Source: Erysipelotrichaceae bacterium (GTDB lineage Bacteria > Bacillota_I > Bacilli_A > Erysipelotrichales > Coprobacillaceae). From it: 36,757 nt of DNA. A program made the translations under genes and the position numbers. The stretch lies in assembly GCA_021770925.1 (NCBI GenBank), contig JAETPY010000021.1:1-36757 (forward strand), given 5' to 3'. The notes under the pieces are model-generated. The model saw only the letters and a list, made by a program, of their open reading frames with translations. It made no database searches and was not told the origin of the DNA. Positions 1 to 11,590 of the stretch are shown here, piece after piece; position 1 is the stretch's first letter, and each line of letters begins with the position of its first letter.

Positions 1-119
1 CCGGTTTCTCCAACTAACATTCCTTTAACAAAATATGTAAAGTTATCAACTTTGACAATACCTTGACCATCATGTGTTAAATCAACACATTCACCATAAA
101 AATAATCATTTTTTTTCAT
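1..119 (-). CDS. rlmCD: 23S rRNA uracil-5-methyltransferase, N-terminal fragment
   Basis: Only the first 39 codons are inside the window; the gene runs off the left edge. The peptide begins MKKNDYFYGECVDLTHDGQG and continues with IVKVDNFTYFVKGMLVGE, which matches the TRAM RNA-binding domain at the start of RlmCD/RumA-type 23S rRNA m5U methyltransferases (a small beta barrel with a conserved DLTHDGQG turn). The catalytic SAM domain would lie outside. The start at 119 is supported by an AGGAGG ribosome binding site at about 123-128. It follows the terminator at 131-153, so it probably has its own promoter or depends on readthrough. The TRAM assignment is firm; the exact enzyme (RlmD, RlmCD or TrmA-like) is family knowledge and cannot be settled from the N-terminus. 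Confidence 0.8.
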   Translation of the reverse strand, partial: MKKNDYFYGECVDLTHDGQGIVKVDNFTYFVKGMLVGET

Positions 120-130
120 TTCTTCCTCCT

Positions 131-153
131 AAAAAGACGAGCCTAGCTCGTCT
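131..153 (-). terminator. Intrinsic terminator overlapping a stop codon
   Basis: AGACGAGC (135-142) and GCTCGTCT (146-153) form a perfect 8-bp stem with a 3-nt loop. On the minus strand the stem is followed by five T (131-135). The TAG stop of the upstream gene (152-154) lies inside the stem. It ends the ligA-camS-gatCAB transcript. Confidence 0.85.
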
Positions 154-847
154 ATTGGGTTCCCTCTTTCTTTAAGGCTCGATTAGTAGCACTTTCATCA
201 ATTATATTAGCACCTGTAAAACTAATTTCATCACTACTTGGATGCTTTGTTCCAAAAATAGGAAAATTAGTGTCACCATTGCTAGTTAATACAAATTCAA
301 CATTATATTGACCGCGTCCATTAGCAGTTCCTAATAATTCACTATAAGCACTACCTTCACTTTTTGGTTGACCTAAGGCATCATCTAATGTATGTAGTGC
401 ATTAGTTGCTAATTGTTTAGCATTATCAGAAGTAATATTGTCAACAAAATTCATCGAAATCTTAATAATACGACAATCCACCTCAATATCAATGCTATTA
501 ATATTTGCATCAGCTTTAATATTGTCTTTAACACTAGTAAATTTATCTTCATCTATAGATATTAATGAAGCACAACGGTCACCATAAACAGGCCCATCAT
601 TTCCTCCAGCCACAAATACATATACAATGAAAATAATTATAATTAAAAACAGTAAAAGTAAAGCAATCCACCGCTTCTTTATTCTTCTTTTCTTTTTACC
701 TTTACCCATTGATTTTTCCTCATTATTCCTATCAATAGAATTAGCCACAGGTTTTTCTTCTATATTATTAATTGGCTCTTCTTTTGTTTTTAATGGTTGT
801 AAGTCTTCTTCAAACTCATCATCAAATCTAAATCTTTTTTGAGACAT
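152..847 (-). CDS. Single-pass membrane-anchored protein of unknown function
   Basis: A 231-aa protein that I do not recognise. Residues 1-60 are hydrophilic and probably cytoplasmic: first acidic, then a Lys/Arg-rich stop-transfer stretch (KKKRRIKKRW). Residues 61-80 are one strong transmembrane helix. Residues 81-231 would be extracellular, with two cysteines (CASL and DCRI) that could pair. I chose the ATG at 847 over an upstream ATG at 877 because AGGAGG lies 8 nt before it; the longer form would have no ribosome binding site. It is the last gene after gatB, 49 nt downstream, and its stop codon is in the terminator hairpin. The unusually short lumenal domain has no catalytic motif I can see. 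Its position downstream of gatB suggests co-transcription, not shared function. Confidence 0.75.
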   Translation of the reverse strand: MSQKRFRFDDEFEEDLQPLKTKEEPINNIEEKPVANSIDRNNEEKSMGKGKKKRRIKKRWIALLLLFLIIIIFIVYVFVAGGNDGPVYGDRCASLISIDEDKFTSVKDNIKADANINSIDIEVDCRIIKISMNFVDNITSDNAKQLATNALHTLDDALGQPKSEGSAYSELLGTANGRGQYNVEFVLTSNGDTNFPIFGTKHPSSDEISFTGANIIDESATNRALKKEGTQ

Positions 848-896
848 ATTCATATCCTCCTTCAACCATTGTACCAAATATATGGATATTTGTACA

Positions 897-2330
897 TTAA
901 GAAATTCTTTTCTTCAATAACTCAATTAACAGCTTGCTTGTAAGACCCGGATTAGCCTGTCCTCCTGTCTTTTTCATAATTTGTCCTACTAAGAATCCTA
1001 CAGCTCGATCTTTACCATTACTATAATCTTCAATCGATTGTGGATTAGCATCTAAAACTTCATTAATAATTTTTGTCAACTCCTCAGGTGAAGATATTTG
1101 TTTCATCTTATTTTCTTCAATAATAACTTCTGGATCCTTGCCTTCAGTCATCAATATTTCAAATACCTTTTTACCTTGTTTACTAGAAATAGTACCATCC
1201 TGAATAAAATTGATCATTTTTGCTAAATATTCTGGTGTTAACAAAGTACTGTCAATAACTAAATTATTTTTATTCAAATATGCCTGTACTTCACCTAATA
1301 ACCAGTTGCAGGCAATCTTATAATGACTTGTATATTTTACGATTGTATCAAAGAAATCAGACATTTCCTTAGTTTGTACCAAAATCAAAGCATCAGTTTT
1401 AGGAATCTTATATTCACTAATATAACGATTGACTCTTGATTCTGGCATTTCAGGAATCTTTGAAATAATTTCTTCGACCCATTGATGATCTAAACGAATT
1501 GGTAAAATATTTGGTTCTGGATAATATTTATAATCTACTGCATCACCTTTAGCTCGCATAACAACTGTTTCTTTTTTATCTTCATCATAACGTCTAGTTT
1601 CTTGTAAAACTTCGCCACCACTAATTAATACTTTTTCTTGACGTGCTACTTCAAATTCAATTGCTTTTTGAACATTTGAAATGGAATTAAGATTTTTAAT
1701 TTCTGTCCTTGTTCCAAATTTATCACTGCCAAATGGACGAATCGAAACATTAACATCACAGCGCATTGAACCTTCTTCCATTTTAGCATCACTTACATCA
1801 GTAAATAATAAAATTTGTCTTAATTTCTCTAAATATGCAGCAGCGGCTGCTCCGCTTCTAATTGTTGGTTTTGTAACTATTTCAATTAATGGGATTCCAG
1901 CACGATTATAATCAATTAATGAGTAATCATCAAAATGAAATTGTTTAGCCGTATCTTCTTCCATATGCAGTCTTTCAATTTCAATAATTTGTTTTTGACC
2001 ATCTACTTCTATACCCATTGTTCCATTACGACCAATCGGATGACGGTCTTGAGTAATTTGAAAACCTTTTGGTAAATCTGAGTAATAATAGTTTTTTCGA
2101 TCAAAGCATACTAATTCATCAATTTCCATATTTAAAGCACTACATACTCTAATTGCAAATTCAACACCCGCTTTATTTAAAACCGGCATTGCTCCAGTCA
2201 TCCCCATATCAACAATATTGACCTTCGTATTTGGAGCTTCACCAAATGTAACTGGGGCTCCTGAAAACATCTTTGATTTTGTTTTAAGTTCACAGTGAAC
2301 TTCTAATCCAATAACTGTTTCAAAATTCAT
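897..2330 (-). CDS. gatB: Asp/Glu-tRNA amidotransferase subunit B
   Basis: GatB (477 aa, full family length) is the tRNA-binding and kinase subunit of GatCAB. This complex phosphorylates Glu-tRNA(Gln) or Asp-tRNA(Asn) and then amidates it. The start MNFETVIGLEVHCELKTKSK is the family signature, and the motif MEEDTAKQFH and the DYNRAGIPLIEIV segment are typical. The C-terminal YqeY-like tail ends the protein (GQIMKKTGGQANPGLT). It lies 5 nt after gatA, with AAAGGGG before its ATG inside the end of gatA, so translation is probably coupled. The presence of GatCAB implies that Gln-tRNA, Asn-tRNA or both are made indirectly in this organism. Confidence 0.98.
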   Translation of the reverse strand: MNFETVIGLEVHCELKTKSKMFSGAPVTFGEAPNTKVNIVDMGMTGAMPVLNKAGVEFAIRVCSALNMEIDELVCFDRKNYYYSDLPKGFQITQDRHPIGRNGTMGIEVDGQKQIIEIERLHMEEDTAKQFHFDDYSLIDYNRAGIPLIEIVTKPTIRSGAAAAAYLEKLRQILLFTDVSDAKMEEGSMRCDVNVSIRPFGSDKFGTRTEIKNLNSISNVQKAIEFEVARQEKVLISGGEVLQETRRYDEDKKETVVMRAKGDAVDYKYYPEPNILPIRLDHQWVEEIISKIPEMPESRVNRYISEYKIPKTDALILVQTKEMSDFFDTIVKYTSHYKIACNWLLGEVQAYLNKNNLVIDSTLLTPEYLAKMINFIQDGTISSKQGKKVFEILMTEGKDPEVIIEENKMKQISSPEELTKIINEVLDANPQSIEDYSNGKDRAVGFLVGQIMKKTGGQANPGLTSKLLIELLKKRIS

Positions 2331-2335
2331 CTTTT

Positions 2336-3784
2336 CTACCCCTTTCTTGAATATTGATCAGCAAAGCCCAAAGCCTGCTCTAAAGCATAAGCAACATTAA
2401 AAACGGTTTGTTCTTCAAATAAACGTCCCATTAAATTAACTGCAATTGGCATTTTTTCACTAAATCCTGAAGGCAATGATAAACTAGGTGTTCCTGCAAA
2501 ATTACCTAAAGCTAAATGATTTTCTAAAATAATATATTCATCTGATAAACGATCATCAACTGCTTCATCAACCTTAGGAGCAATGCTGCCACCATTTGGT
2601 GTTAAAATAATATCATAATCTTTATATATTTTATTTAACTCTTCAACAATCAAACGTCTTACTCGCTGGGCCTTTCTAAACATTCTTTCTTGATTTTCAG
2701 TCGCTAAAGCAAGATTTCCTAAAATGAAACGACGTTTAATATGAGCCCCAAAACCATCAGTACGTGAATTGATCATTACTTCATCTGTAGAACTACCAGT
2801 TTGACGATCACCATATTTAATTCCATCTAAACATGAATGATTACTAGTAGCCTCACTATTAGCAATGATTGTATAAGCTGGTAAAACTGCTTTAGCTAAA
2901 TGCAAAGGAATCTCTACCTCTTCAACTATTGCTCCTAATTGTTTAAATGTTTCAATGACATAATTAAAATTATTTTTAATATCCTCGTTTCTAATTTCAT
3001 TACTTACTGTTTTTAAAACAGCAATTTTTATTCCTTTAATATTACTATTCAAATTTTGTAAGTAGTGTGGTACTGGTCGTGTACTTGAAGTCATATCATG
3101 TTTATCATGTCCTGCTAAAGCCTCAGTAACAATCGCCATATCTCGAACATTACGAGTAAAAGCTCCAACATGATCTAAGCTTGAAGCGTAAGGAATAACT
3201 CCAAAACGTGAGATTCTTCCCCACGTTGGCTTAAATCCTACAATTCCACAAAAACCTGCTGGTTTACGAATCGAATCTCCAGTATCACTTCCAAGAGCAA
3301 AAGGTACAAGACCACTACCAACTAATGCAGCACTTCCGCCTGATGATCCCCCTGCAATACGACTTGAATCCCATGGATTATATACTGGTCCAGTCAATGC
3401 TGATTTATTAGTTCCTCCCATTGCTAATTCATCCATACTTGCTTTACCAATCAAACTAATTCCTTGATTATATAATTTTTCAACTACTGTTGCATTATAA
3501 ACAGGAACATAGTCTTCTAACATTTTACTGGAAGCTGTTGTTTTAATTCCTTTAGTATTGTAGTTATCTTTAAATACAGCTGGTATCCCTTTTAACATTT
3601 CATTTTCTTTTACTTCAATATTTTTAATATTTTCTAATGCTTCTTTTTTAGTAATCGTTACAAAAGCATTTAAACGTTTTTGCTGAAAATCAACTTCATT
3701 AAATAACTCTTCATAATATTTATTTAAATCAATTTCTTGATTAACAATTAAATTATGTAATTGTTCTATTGAATATACTTTCAT
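2336..3784 (-). CDS. gatA: Asp/Glu-tRNA amidotransferase subunit A
   Basis: GatA (482 aa) is the amidase-signature subunit that releases ammonia from glutamine and channels it to GatB. The Ser-cisSer-Lys triad is visible as K72 (AVFKDNYN), S147 (AGGSSGGSAA) and S171 (GSDTGDSIRKPAGFCG). Residue 170, just before the nucleophilic serine, is Asp, where most bacteria have Gly (TGGSIR). I recall the TGDS form from Mollicutes, so it is probably a lineage marker and not a defect. The start codon overlaps the gatC stop by one base (position 3784), a tightly coupled arrangement. All other signature residues look intact, so I expect a working enzyme. Confidence 0.98.
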   Translation of the reverse strand: MKVYSIEQLHNLIVNQEIDLNKYYEELFNEVDFQQKRLNAFVTITKKEALENIKNIEVKENEMLKGIPAVFKDNYNTKGIKTTASSKMLEDYVPVYNATVVEKLYNQGISLIGKASMDELAMGGTNKSALTGPVYNPWDSSRIAGGSSGGSAALVGSGLVPFALGSDTGDSIRKPAGFCGIVGFKPTWGRISRFGVIPYASSLDHVGAFTRNVRDMAIVTEALAGHDKHDMTSSTRPVPHYLQNLNSNIKGIKIAVLKTVSNEIRNEDIKNNFNYVIETFKQLGAIVEEVEIPLHLAKAVLPAYTIIANSEATSNHSCLDGIKYGDRQTGSSTDEVMINSRTDGFGAHIKRRFILGNLALATENQERMFRKAQRVRRLIVEELNKIYKDYDIILTPNGGSIAPKVDEAVDDRLSDEYIILENHLALGNFAGTPSLSLPSGFSEKMPIAVNLMGRLFEEQTVFNVAYALEQALGFADQYSRKG

Positions 3785-4074
3785 TATCCCACCACCTTTG
3801 GTACCTTGATCTGATTATCTTGAACACTCTTAGCATTACTTAAAGCATCTTCTAAGCTTATAATATCAACCGGCTCATCCTCACGTAAAAAACTTGTTTC
3901 AATTTCATAAGGATAAGCTAAAGGTTCAATCCCTTCAGTATCAATTTCTTCTAATACTGCCACGTGATTCATAAAAACATCATACTCATCAACCAGCTCT
4001 GCCATTTCGGCATCACTAATATTAAACATCGTTTTTAAACCTAATTTTTTTAACATTTCTTCTTTACTTTCCAT
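3784..4074 (-). CDS. gatC: Asp/Glu-tRNA amidotransferase subunit C
   Basis: A 96-aa GatC, the small subunit that wraps around and stabilises the GatA-GatB interface. The N-terminal part is helical, and the ending FLREDEPVDII followed by NAKSVQDNQIKVPKVVG is the typical GatC C-terminus (R-x-D-x-V near the middle and IKVPKV at the end). An AGGAG ribosome binding site precedes the ATG. It is the first gene of gatC-gatA-gatB, 9 nt after camS, in the order known from Bacillus. Confidence 0.95.
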   Translation of the reverse strand: MESKEEMLKKLGLKTMFNISDAEMAELVDEYDVFMNHVAVLEEIDTEGIEPLAYPYEIETSFLREDEPVDIISLEDALSNAKSVQDNQIKVPKVVG

Positions 4075-4083
4075 AACATTCTC

Positions 4084-5157
4084 CTAATACAATAAACTGC
4101 TTTTAGCCTTTTCACCTTTATCTTTAATAATAATAGCCTCTAATTTATCCTGCGAATATACTAACACTTTCACATCAAAACCAGTAAATTGATTATCTAT
4201 TTCATCAGCTGCTAAAGATACAAGATAAATTAATTCTTCATAAGTTTTCACATTAATATTTAAGTTAATATTCATTGACTGAATTACACTATCTTTATAG
4301 CGGCCATAGCCTATTACCCCAACTGCTTCAGTAGCTGCTTTTTTCATATTGCTTTTAAAGATTTCAAATTGTGATGATGTTTCTTCATCAGCTGCAGTAG
4401 CTTCTTCACTTGTAAACATATAAATATGATAATCTAAAGTTTCAATATTTCCTACACTGCCATCACAATAACTTTTTAAAATATAACGTCCATTGATATC
4501 ACTTTCATTCGTATTGGTTGCATAATATACACAAATATTTGCAGGTATATCCTTTAATTCCTTTTTTGTTTGAAGATATTCATACAATTTATTAATTGAC
4601 TGTCGTCCAAATTCTACAACCGTACCATCATCCATAGAAGTAGTTAAACGTGAATTATCTTCTTTACGCGGATCAAGCACGATCGCTAGAGATAAACCCT
4701 TCAATTCATATTTATCCCCTTCCTTTTGATAATAATCCTGCTCATGAACCGTAGAGACCATAATTGGATTTTCTATTCCGCCCACTGTTTGACCTCTTTG
4801 AACCTGCAAAGTGTGTGGATATTCATCAGGATTACTAGAACGTCTCAATAATTTATTCATATCTTCTGTTTTTAAATATTGTCCTTCTGACATATAATAA
4901 TTATCAGTTGAAAAATGGGCAGTTGATATTATTTGCAATTCCCTTCCAATTGTTTGAAAATCACTAGTTTGACCAAATGAATTATAATAATTATCACGAT
5001 TCAAATTTATATTAAAATTAACTACCCGATAAAATGAATCATCTAAACTATCAACAGTAGATACATCATTAGCAGTCTGACTCTCAACTGTTTCTTTTGC
5101 ATCATGACACCCTGTAAGTAATAAAACAGCAATTAATAAAACAGCAATTTTTTTCAT
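4084..5157 (-). CDS. camS: CamS-family lipoprotein
   Basis: A 357-aa exported lipoprotein. The signal peptide MKKIAVLLIAVLLLTGC ends in a lipobox with the lipidated cysteine at residue 17. The rest matches the CamS (YerH) family, named after the enterococcal sex pheromone cAM373 precursor; supporting segments are YRVVNFNINLNRDNYYNSF and GLSLAIVLDP. In this family the released signal-peptide fragment can act as a pheromone in some enterococci and staphylococci. That activity is not shown here, and the function of the mature lipoprotein is unknown. Synteny with ligA upstream and gatC downstream is the same as in Bacillus and supports the call. A possible internal promoter lies 27-35 nt upstream of the start. 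Confidence 0.88.
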   Translation of the reverse strand: MKKIAVLLIAVLLLTGCHDAKETVESQTANDVSTVDSLDDSFYRVVNFNINLNRDNYYNSFGQTSDFQTIGRELQIISTAHFSTDNYYMSEGQYLKTEDMNKLLRRSSNPDEYPHTLQVQRGQTVGGIENPIMVSTVHEQDYYQKEGDKYELKGLSLAIVLDPRKEDNSRLTTSMDDGTVVEFGRQSINKLYEYLQTKKELKDIPANICVYYATNTNESDINGRYILKSYCDGSVGNIETLDYHIYMFTSEEATAADEETSSQFEIFKSNMKKAATEAVGVIGYGRYKDSVIQSMNINLNINVKTYEELIYLVSLAADEIDNQFTGFDVKVLVYSQDKLEAIIIKDKGEKAKSSLLY

Positions 5158-5183
5158 CTTATGGTTCCTCCTTATACTAGAGC

Positions 5184-5192
5184 ATTATAACA
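5184..5192 (-). promoter_or_regulatory. Possible extended -10 promoter before camS
   Basis: The minus strand reads TGTTATAAT between ligA and camS, an extended -10 with a perfect TATAAT. No convincing -35 hexamer is visible. It could give camS-gatCAB expression independent of ligA. Confidence 0.4.
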
Positions 5193-5201
5193 TTATTTTA
5201 T

Positions 5202-7235
<2,034 letters not shown>

Positions 7236-7249
7236 TTAACTATAAAACA

Positions 7250-7272
7250 AAAATGTGTATTTTACACATTTT
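7250..7272 (-). repeat. Perfect 10-bp inverted repeat upstream of ligA
   Basis: AAAATGTGTA (7250-7259) and TACACATTTT (7263-7272) are perfect inverted copies with a 3-nt loop. On the minus strand the second arm runs into TTTTTGTTTTAT, so it could terminate transcription coming from the right. It sits about 25-50 bp upstream of the ligA -10, so an operator role is equally possible. Confidence 0.5.
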
Positions 7273-7305
7273 AATTCAAATTATAATTTTAAACTCATAT
7301 AAATT

Positions 7306-7496
7306 TCATTCTTCATAAAACTGCTCTTTGTTAAGAAATTTATATTGTCTTTTAATAATTTCAAAAGTTTCTATATAACTTTTTTCTATCAACAATAATC
7401 TCTTATATTTAATATACAACAAAAAAGATCTAAGACATTCTCAAATCTTTCTTCATATTTGTTTTGATTAACATTAAGCTGTTTTATAAATAAGAT
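7306..7496 (-). pseudogene. Possible decayed coding remnant
   Basis: The 455 bp between ligA and pcrA hold no intact gene. On the minus strand two adjacent frames read like parts of one protein: a segment beginning KQLNVNQNKYEERFENVLD that stops after ILNIRDYC, and then, shifted by one base, IEKSYIETFEIIKRQYKF ending LNKEQFYEE and a stop. Together they look like a charged helical protein with a frameshift. There is no start or ribosome binding site. I cannot name a family, and chance open reading in AT-rich DNA remains possible. Confidence 0.3.
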
Positions 7497-7630
7497 TAAC
7501 TATAATATTATCCATTATCACTAGTTAATTTTTCTCTCACTTAATCTTTCCTTAATTCTATTAATATTTAACACCAGGTAATTCAAAATTTATCTTTACA
7601 GATTATCCTGCTGCTTTCTTTAACGAACAA

Positions 7631-7653
7631 TAAAAAGCACTCATATGAGTGCT
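7631..7653 (-). terminator. pcrA terminator overlapping its stop codon
   Basis: AGCACTCATATGAGTGCT (7636-7653) is a perfect 18-bp palindrome, followed on the minus strand by a run of five T (7631-7635). The TAG stop of pcrA (7652-7654) overlaps the foot of the stem. Confidence 0.85.
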
Positions 7654-9796
7654 AGTTTGACAGCTTCTTTAAAGCTTTATGACCTGCCATTAAGGTTTTT
7701 AAACCTGCTGGTAATTCAAAAGCAATATCTAGGGTATTACCATTAACTTTGACAACAACCCCTTTACCAAAAGTATCATGAACAACAAAATCACCAGCAG
7801 TCCAATCTTTAACCTGATTATTACCCACTAACTCTGCTTTATCAAGAGATGTATTTATATAATTAGCAGTTTTAAAGCGAGGCCTTACCCCAATATGCTT
7901 AATTCCCTCTTTACCAACTTCATCAATAAAACGACTTGCAATTTTAGGGGAATCAGTAACAAAACTAAAACCTTCACTATCAGTTAAAAACAATTGTTTT
8001 TTTGCTCTGGTAAAAGCAACATATGCTAATCTTCGTTCTTCTTCCAAACCTTCATCAGATTCACTTATAGATCTAAAACTTGGAAATATTCCCTCTGATA
8101 AGCCCAAAACAAAAACATAATCAAACTCCAAACCTTTAGCCATATGAATTGTCATTAAACTTACATATTGTTCATCATCGATATTATCATTATCTGTATA
8201 TAATGAAATCTCCTGTAAATAATTTTCAATTGTCGCTAAATCAGGATTTTGATTCTCGAATTCATAGATTGAACGCTGCAATTCATGAATATTATCAATT
8301 CTGTTTTCTTCAAGATCCTTTTTTAACATATCAATATAACCTACATCATTCATTAATTTCTCAAACATTTCATGTATTGGTAAATCAGAGCGTTTAGCTG
8401 CTTCAATTGCATTGACTAAAATTTTGACTTCTTTTTTAGCTTTAGAAGATAGTTTAATTTGATCACTAAATAAAGTTAAAGCTTCATATAGACTAACTTG
8501 ATTATTCAAAGCAGTTAATTGAATATTTTCTAATGTCTTTTTACCAATTCCACGGCTAGGAACATTAATAATTCGCTCAAATGCTAAATCTTCATCATTA
8601 CAAACTAATTGTAAATAACTTAAAGCATCCTTTACTTCCTTACGATTAAAGAATTTAAGTCCCCCAAAGATTCGATAATCAATTCCATGAGAAATCAAAT
8701 TTTGTTCAATTACTCTTGACAAATAATTAGCACGGTATAATATTGCAAAATTACGATAATTAACACCCTCAACATCATTAATGATTTTTTCTATTTGATC
8801 ACAAATATAATCAGCTTCTTCCTGCTCACTTCTACCTGTATAATGAATCACTTCAGAACCACCAGTAGCTTCTGTATACAGATCTTTTTCTAAACGATTA
8901 TGATTTTTACGAATTAAACAGTTAGAAATATTTAAAATATTTCCTGTTGAACGATAATTTTGATCCAAGATAACAGTTTTACATGGTTTAAAGTCTTTAT
9001 CAAAATCTAAAATATAATTAACATCTGCTCCTCTAAACGAATAAATTGTTTGGTCAGGATCCCCAACCACACATGTAACTGCTTTTTTCGCCATTAGTTT
9101 AACTAAGCGATATTCAATATTACCAACATCTTGAAACTCATCAACATGGATATATTGAAAACGATGCTGCCATTTCTCTAATACATCAGGATAATTTTCG
9201 AAAATATAAACTGTTTTTAATAACAAATCATCAAAATCAAGCATAAAATGATTTTCTTGATACTCTATGTACTCCTTGTATACTTTAGCTTTTTTTATTT
9301 CTCCTTGGAATTGTCCAGCCAATTCCAAAGCCCGCTGAAAACTTATATTGGCCATCTTATAATTAGAAATCGAAGCAATCATACTTTTAATACTAATCGT
9401 TTTTGCATCAATATCTAGATTATTATAGATTTTTTTAATCAAGGCTTTTTGATCTTCTTCATCCATAATCATAAAATTACTAGGATAATTTATAACATTA
9501 ATATGTTGTCTTAAAATTCGCACACATAATGAATGAATCGTACATATCAAGGAACCTAAAGCATGCGGTCCTAATAAATCACTAACTCTTTCTTTCATTT
9601 CATTTGCGGCTTTATTTGTAAAAGTAATTGCCAGGATCTTTCGTGGATCAACTCCAATTTCATCGATTAAATATGCAATTCGATAAGTAACGACACGTGT
9701 CTTGCCAGAACCAGCACCAGCAATTATTCTTAAATGACTATCAAGATAAGTAGCTGCTTCCTTTTGATTTTTATTTAACAATTTATCTAAATCCAT
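7652..9796 (-). CDS. pcrA: ATP-dependent DNA helicase PcrA/UvrD
   Basis: A 714-aa superfamily 1 3'-5' helicase used in repair, rolling-circle replication and conflict resolution. Motifs in order: Q motif (NKNQKEAA), Walker A AGAGSGKT with K32, motif Ia (ITFTNKAANEMKERV), Walker B DEFQDV, motif III (GDPDQTIYSFRGAD), motif IV (LDQNYRSTGNIL), motif V (LMTIHMAKGLEFDYVF) and motif VI (EERRLAYVAFTRAKK). The C-terminal tail (DWTAGDFVVHDTFGKGVVV) is the Tudor-like domain that contacts RNA polymerase. The neighbour ligA is the classic Bacillus partner, but here a terminator and 455 bp separate them. A TATAAT at 9817-9822 and a palindrome at 9828-9845 lie upstream. Confidence 0.97.
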   Translation of the reverse strand: MDLDKLLNKNQKEAATYLDSHLRIIAGAGSGKTRVVTYRIAYLIDEIGVDPRKILAITFTNKAANEMKERVSDLLGPHALGSLICTIHSLCVRILRQHINVINYPSNFMIMDEEDQKALIKKIYNNLDIDAKTISIKSMIASISNYKMANISFQRALELAGQFQGEIKKAKVYKEYIEYQENHFMLDFDDLLLKTVYIFENYPDVLEKWQHRFQYIHVDEFQDVGNIEYRLVKLMAKKAVTCVVGDPDQTIYSFRGADVNYILDFDKDFKPCKTVILDQNYRSTGNILNISNCLIRKNHNRLEKDLYTEATGGSEVIHYTGRSEQEEADYICDQIEKIINDVEGVNYRNFAILYRANYLSRVIEQNLISHGIDYRIFGGLKFFNRKEVKDALSYLQLVCNDEDLAFERIINVPSRGIGKKTLENIQLTALNNQVSLYEALTLFSDQIKLSSKAKKEVKILVNAIEAAKRSDLPIHEMFEKLMNDVGYIDMLKKDLEENRIDNIHELQRSIYEFENQNPDLATIENYLQEISLYTDNDNIDDEQYVSLMTIHMAKGLEFDYVFVLGLSEGIFPSFRSISESDEGLEEERRLAYVAFTRAKKQLFLTDSEGFSFVTDSPKIASRFIDEVGKEGIKHIGVRPRFKTANYINTSLDKAELVGNNQVKDWTAGDFVVHDTFGKGVVVKVNGNTLDIAFELPAGLKTLMAGHKALKKLSN

Positions 9797-9816
9797 ATCA
9801 TCACCACCACCGTTTT

Positions 9817-9845
9817 ATTATAGCTTATATCTTTTATAAAAGATA
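9817..9845 (-). promoter_or_regulatory. pcrA promoter region with a perfect palindrome
   Basis: The minus strand has TATAAT (9817-9822) followed upstream by the 18-bp perfect palindrome TATCTTTTATAAAAGATA (9828-9845). The palindrome occupies the place where the spacer and -35 hexamer would be. It could be an operator; no regulator is identified. Confidence 0.4.
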
Positions 9846-9870
9846 CTATTTAAAAATATTTTTAATAATT

Positions 9871-9899
9871 GAAAACTTGAGGTAGAAGTTACCTCAAGT
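9871..9899 (-). terminator. Terminator of the pyr operon
   Basis: ACTTGAGGTA (9875-9884) and TACCTCAAGT (9890-9899) form a perfect 10-bp stem with a 5-nt loop. The minus strand continues with TTTTC. It lies 17 nt after the pyrD stop. Confidence 0.8.
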
Positions 9900-9916
9900 G
9901 CAATCAATATCTTATC

Positions 9917-11582
<1,666 letters not shown>

Positions 11583-11590
11583 AATACCTC

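Noticed and set aside
850-892. Near-symmetrical TGTACAAATAT / ATATTTGGTACA between gatB and the last gene of the operon.
   Set aside because: One bulge, no T-run and a weak -10; it does not clearly act as terminator or promoter.
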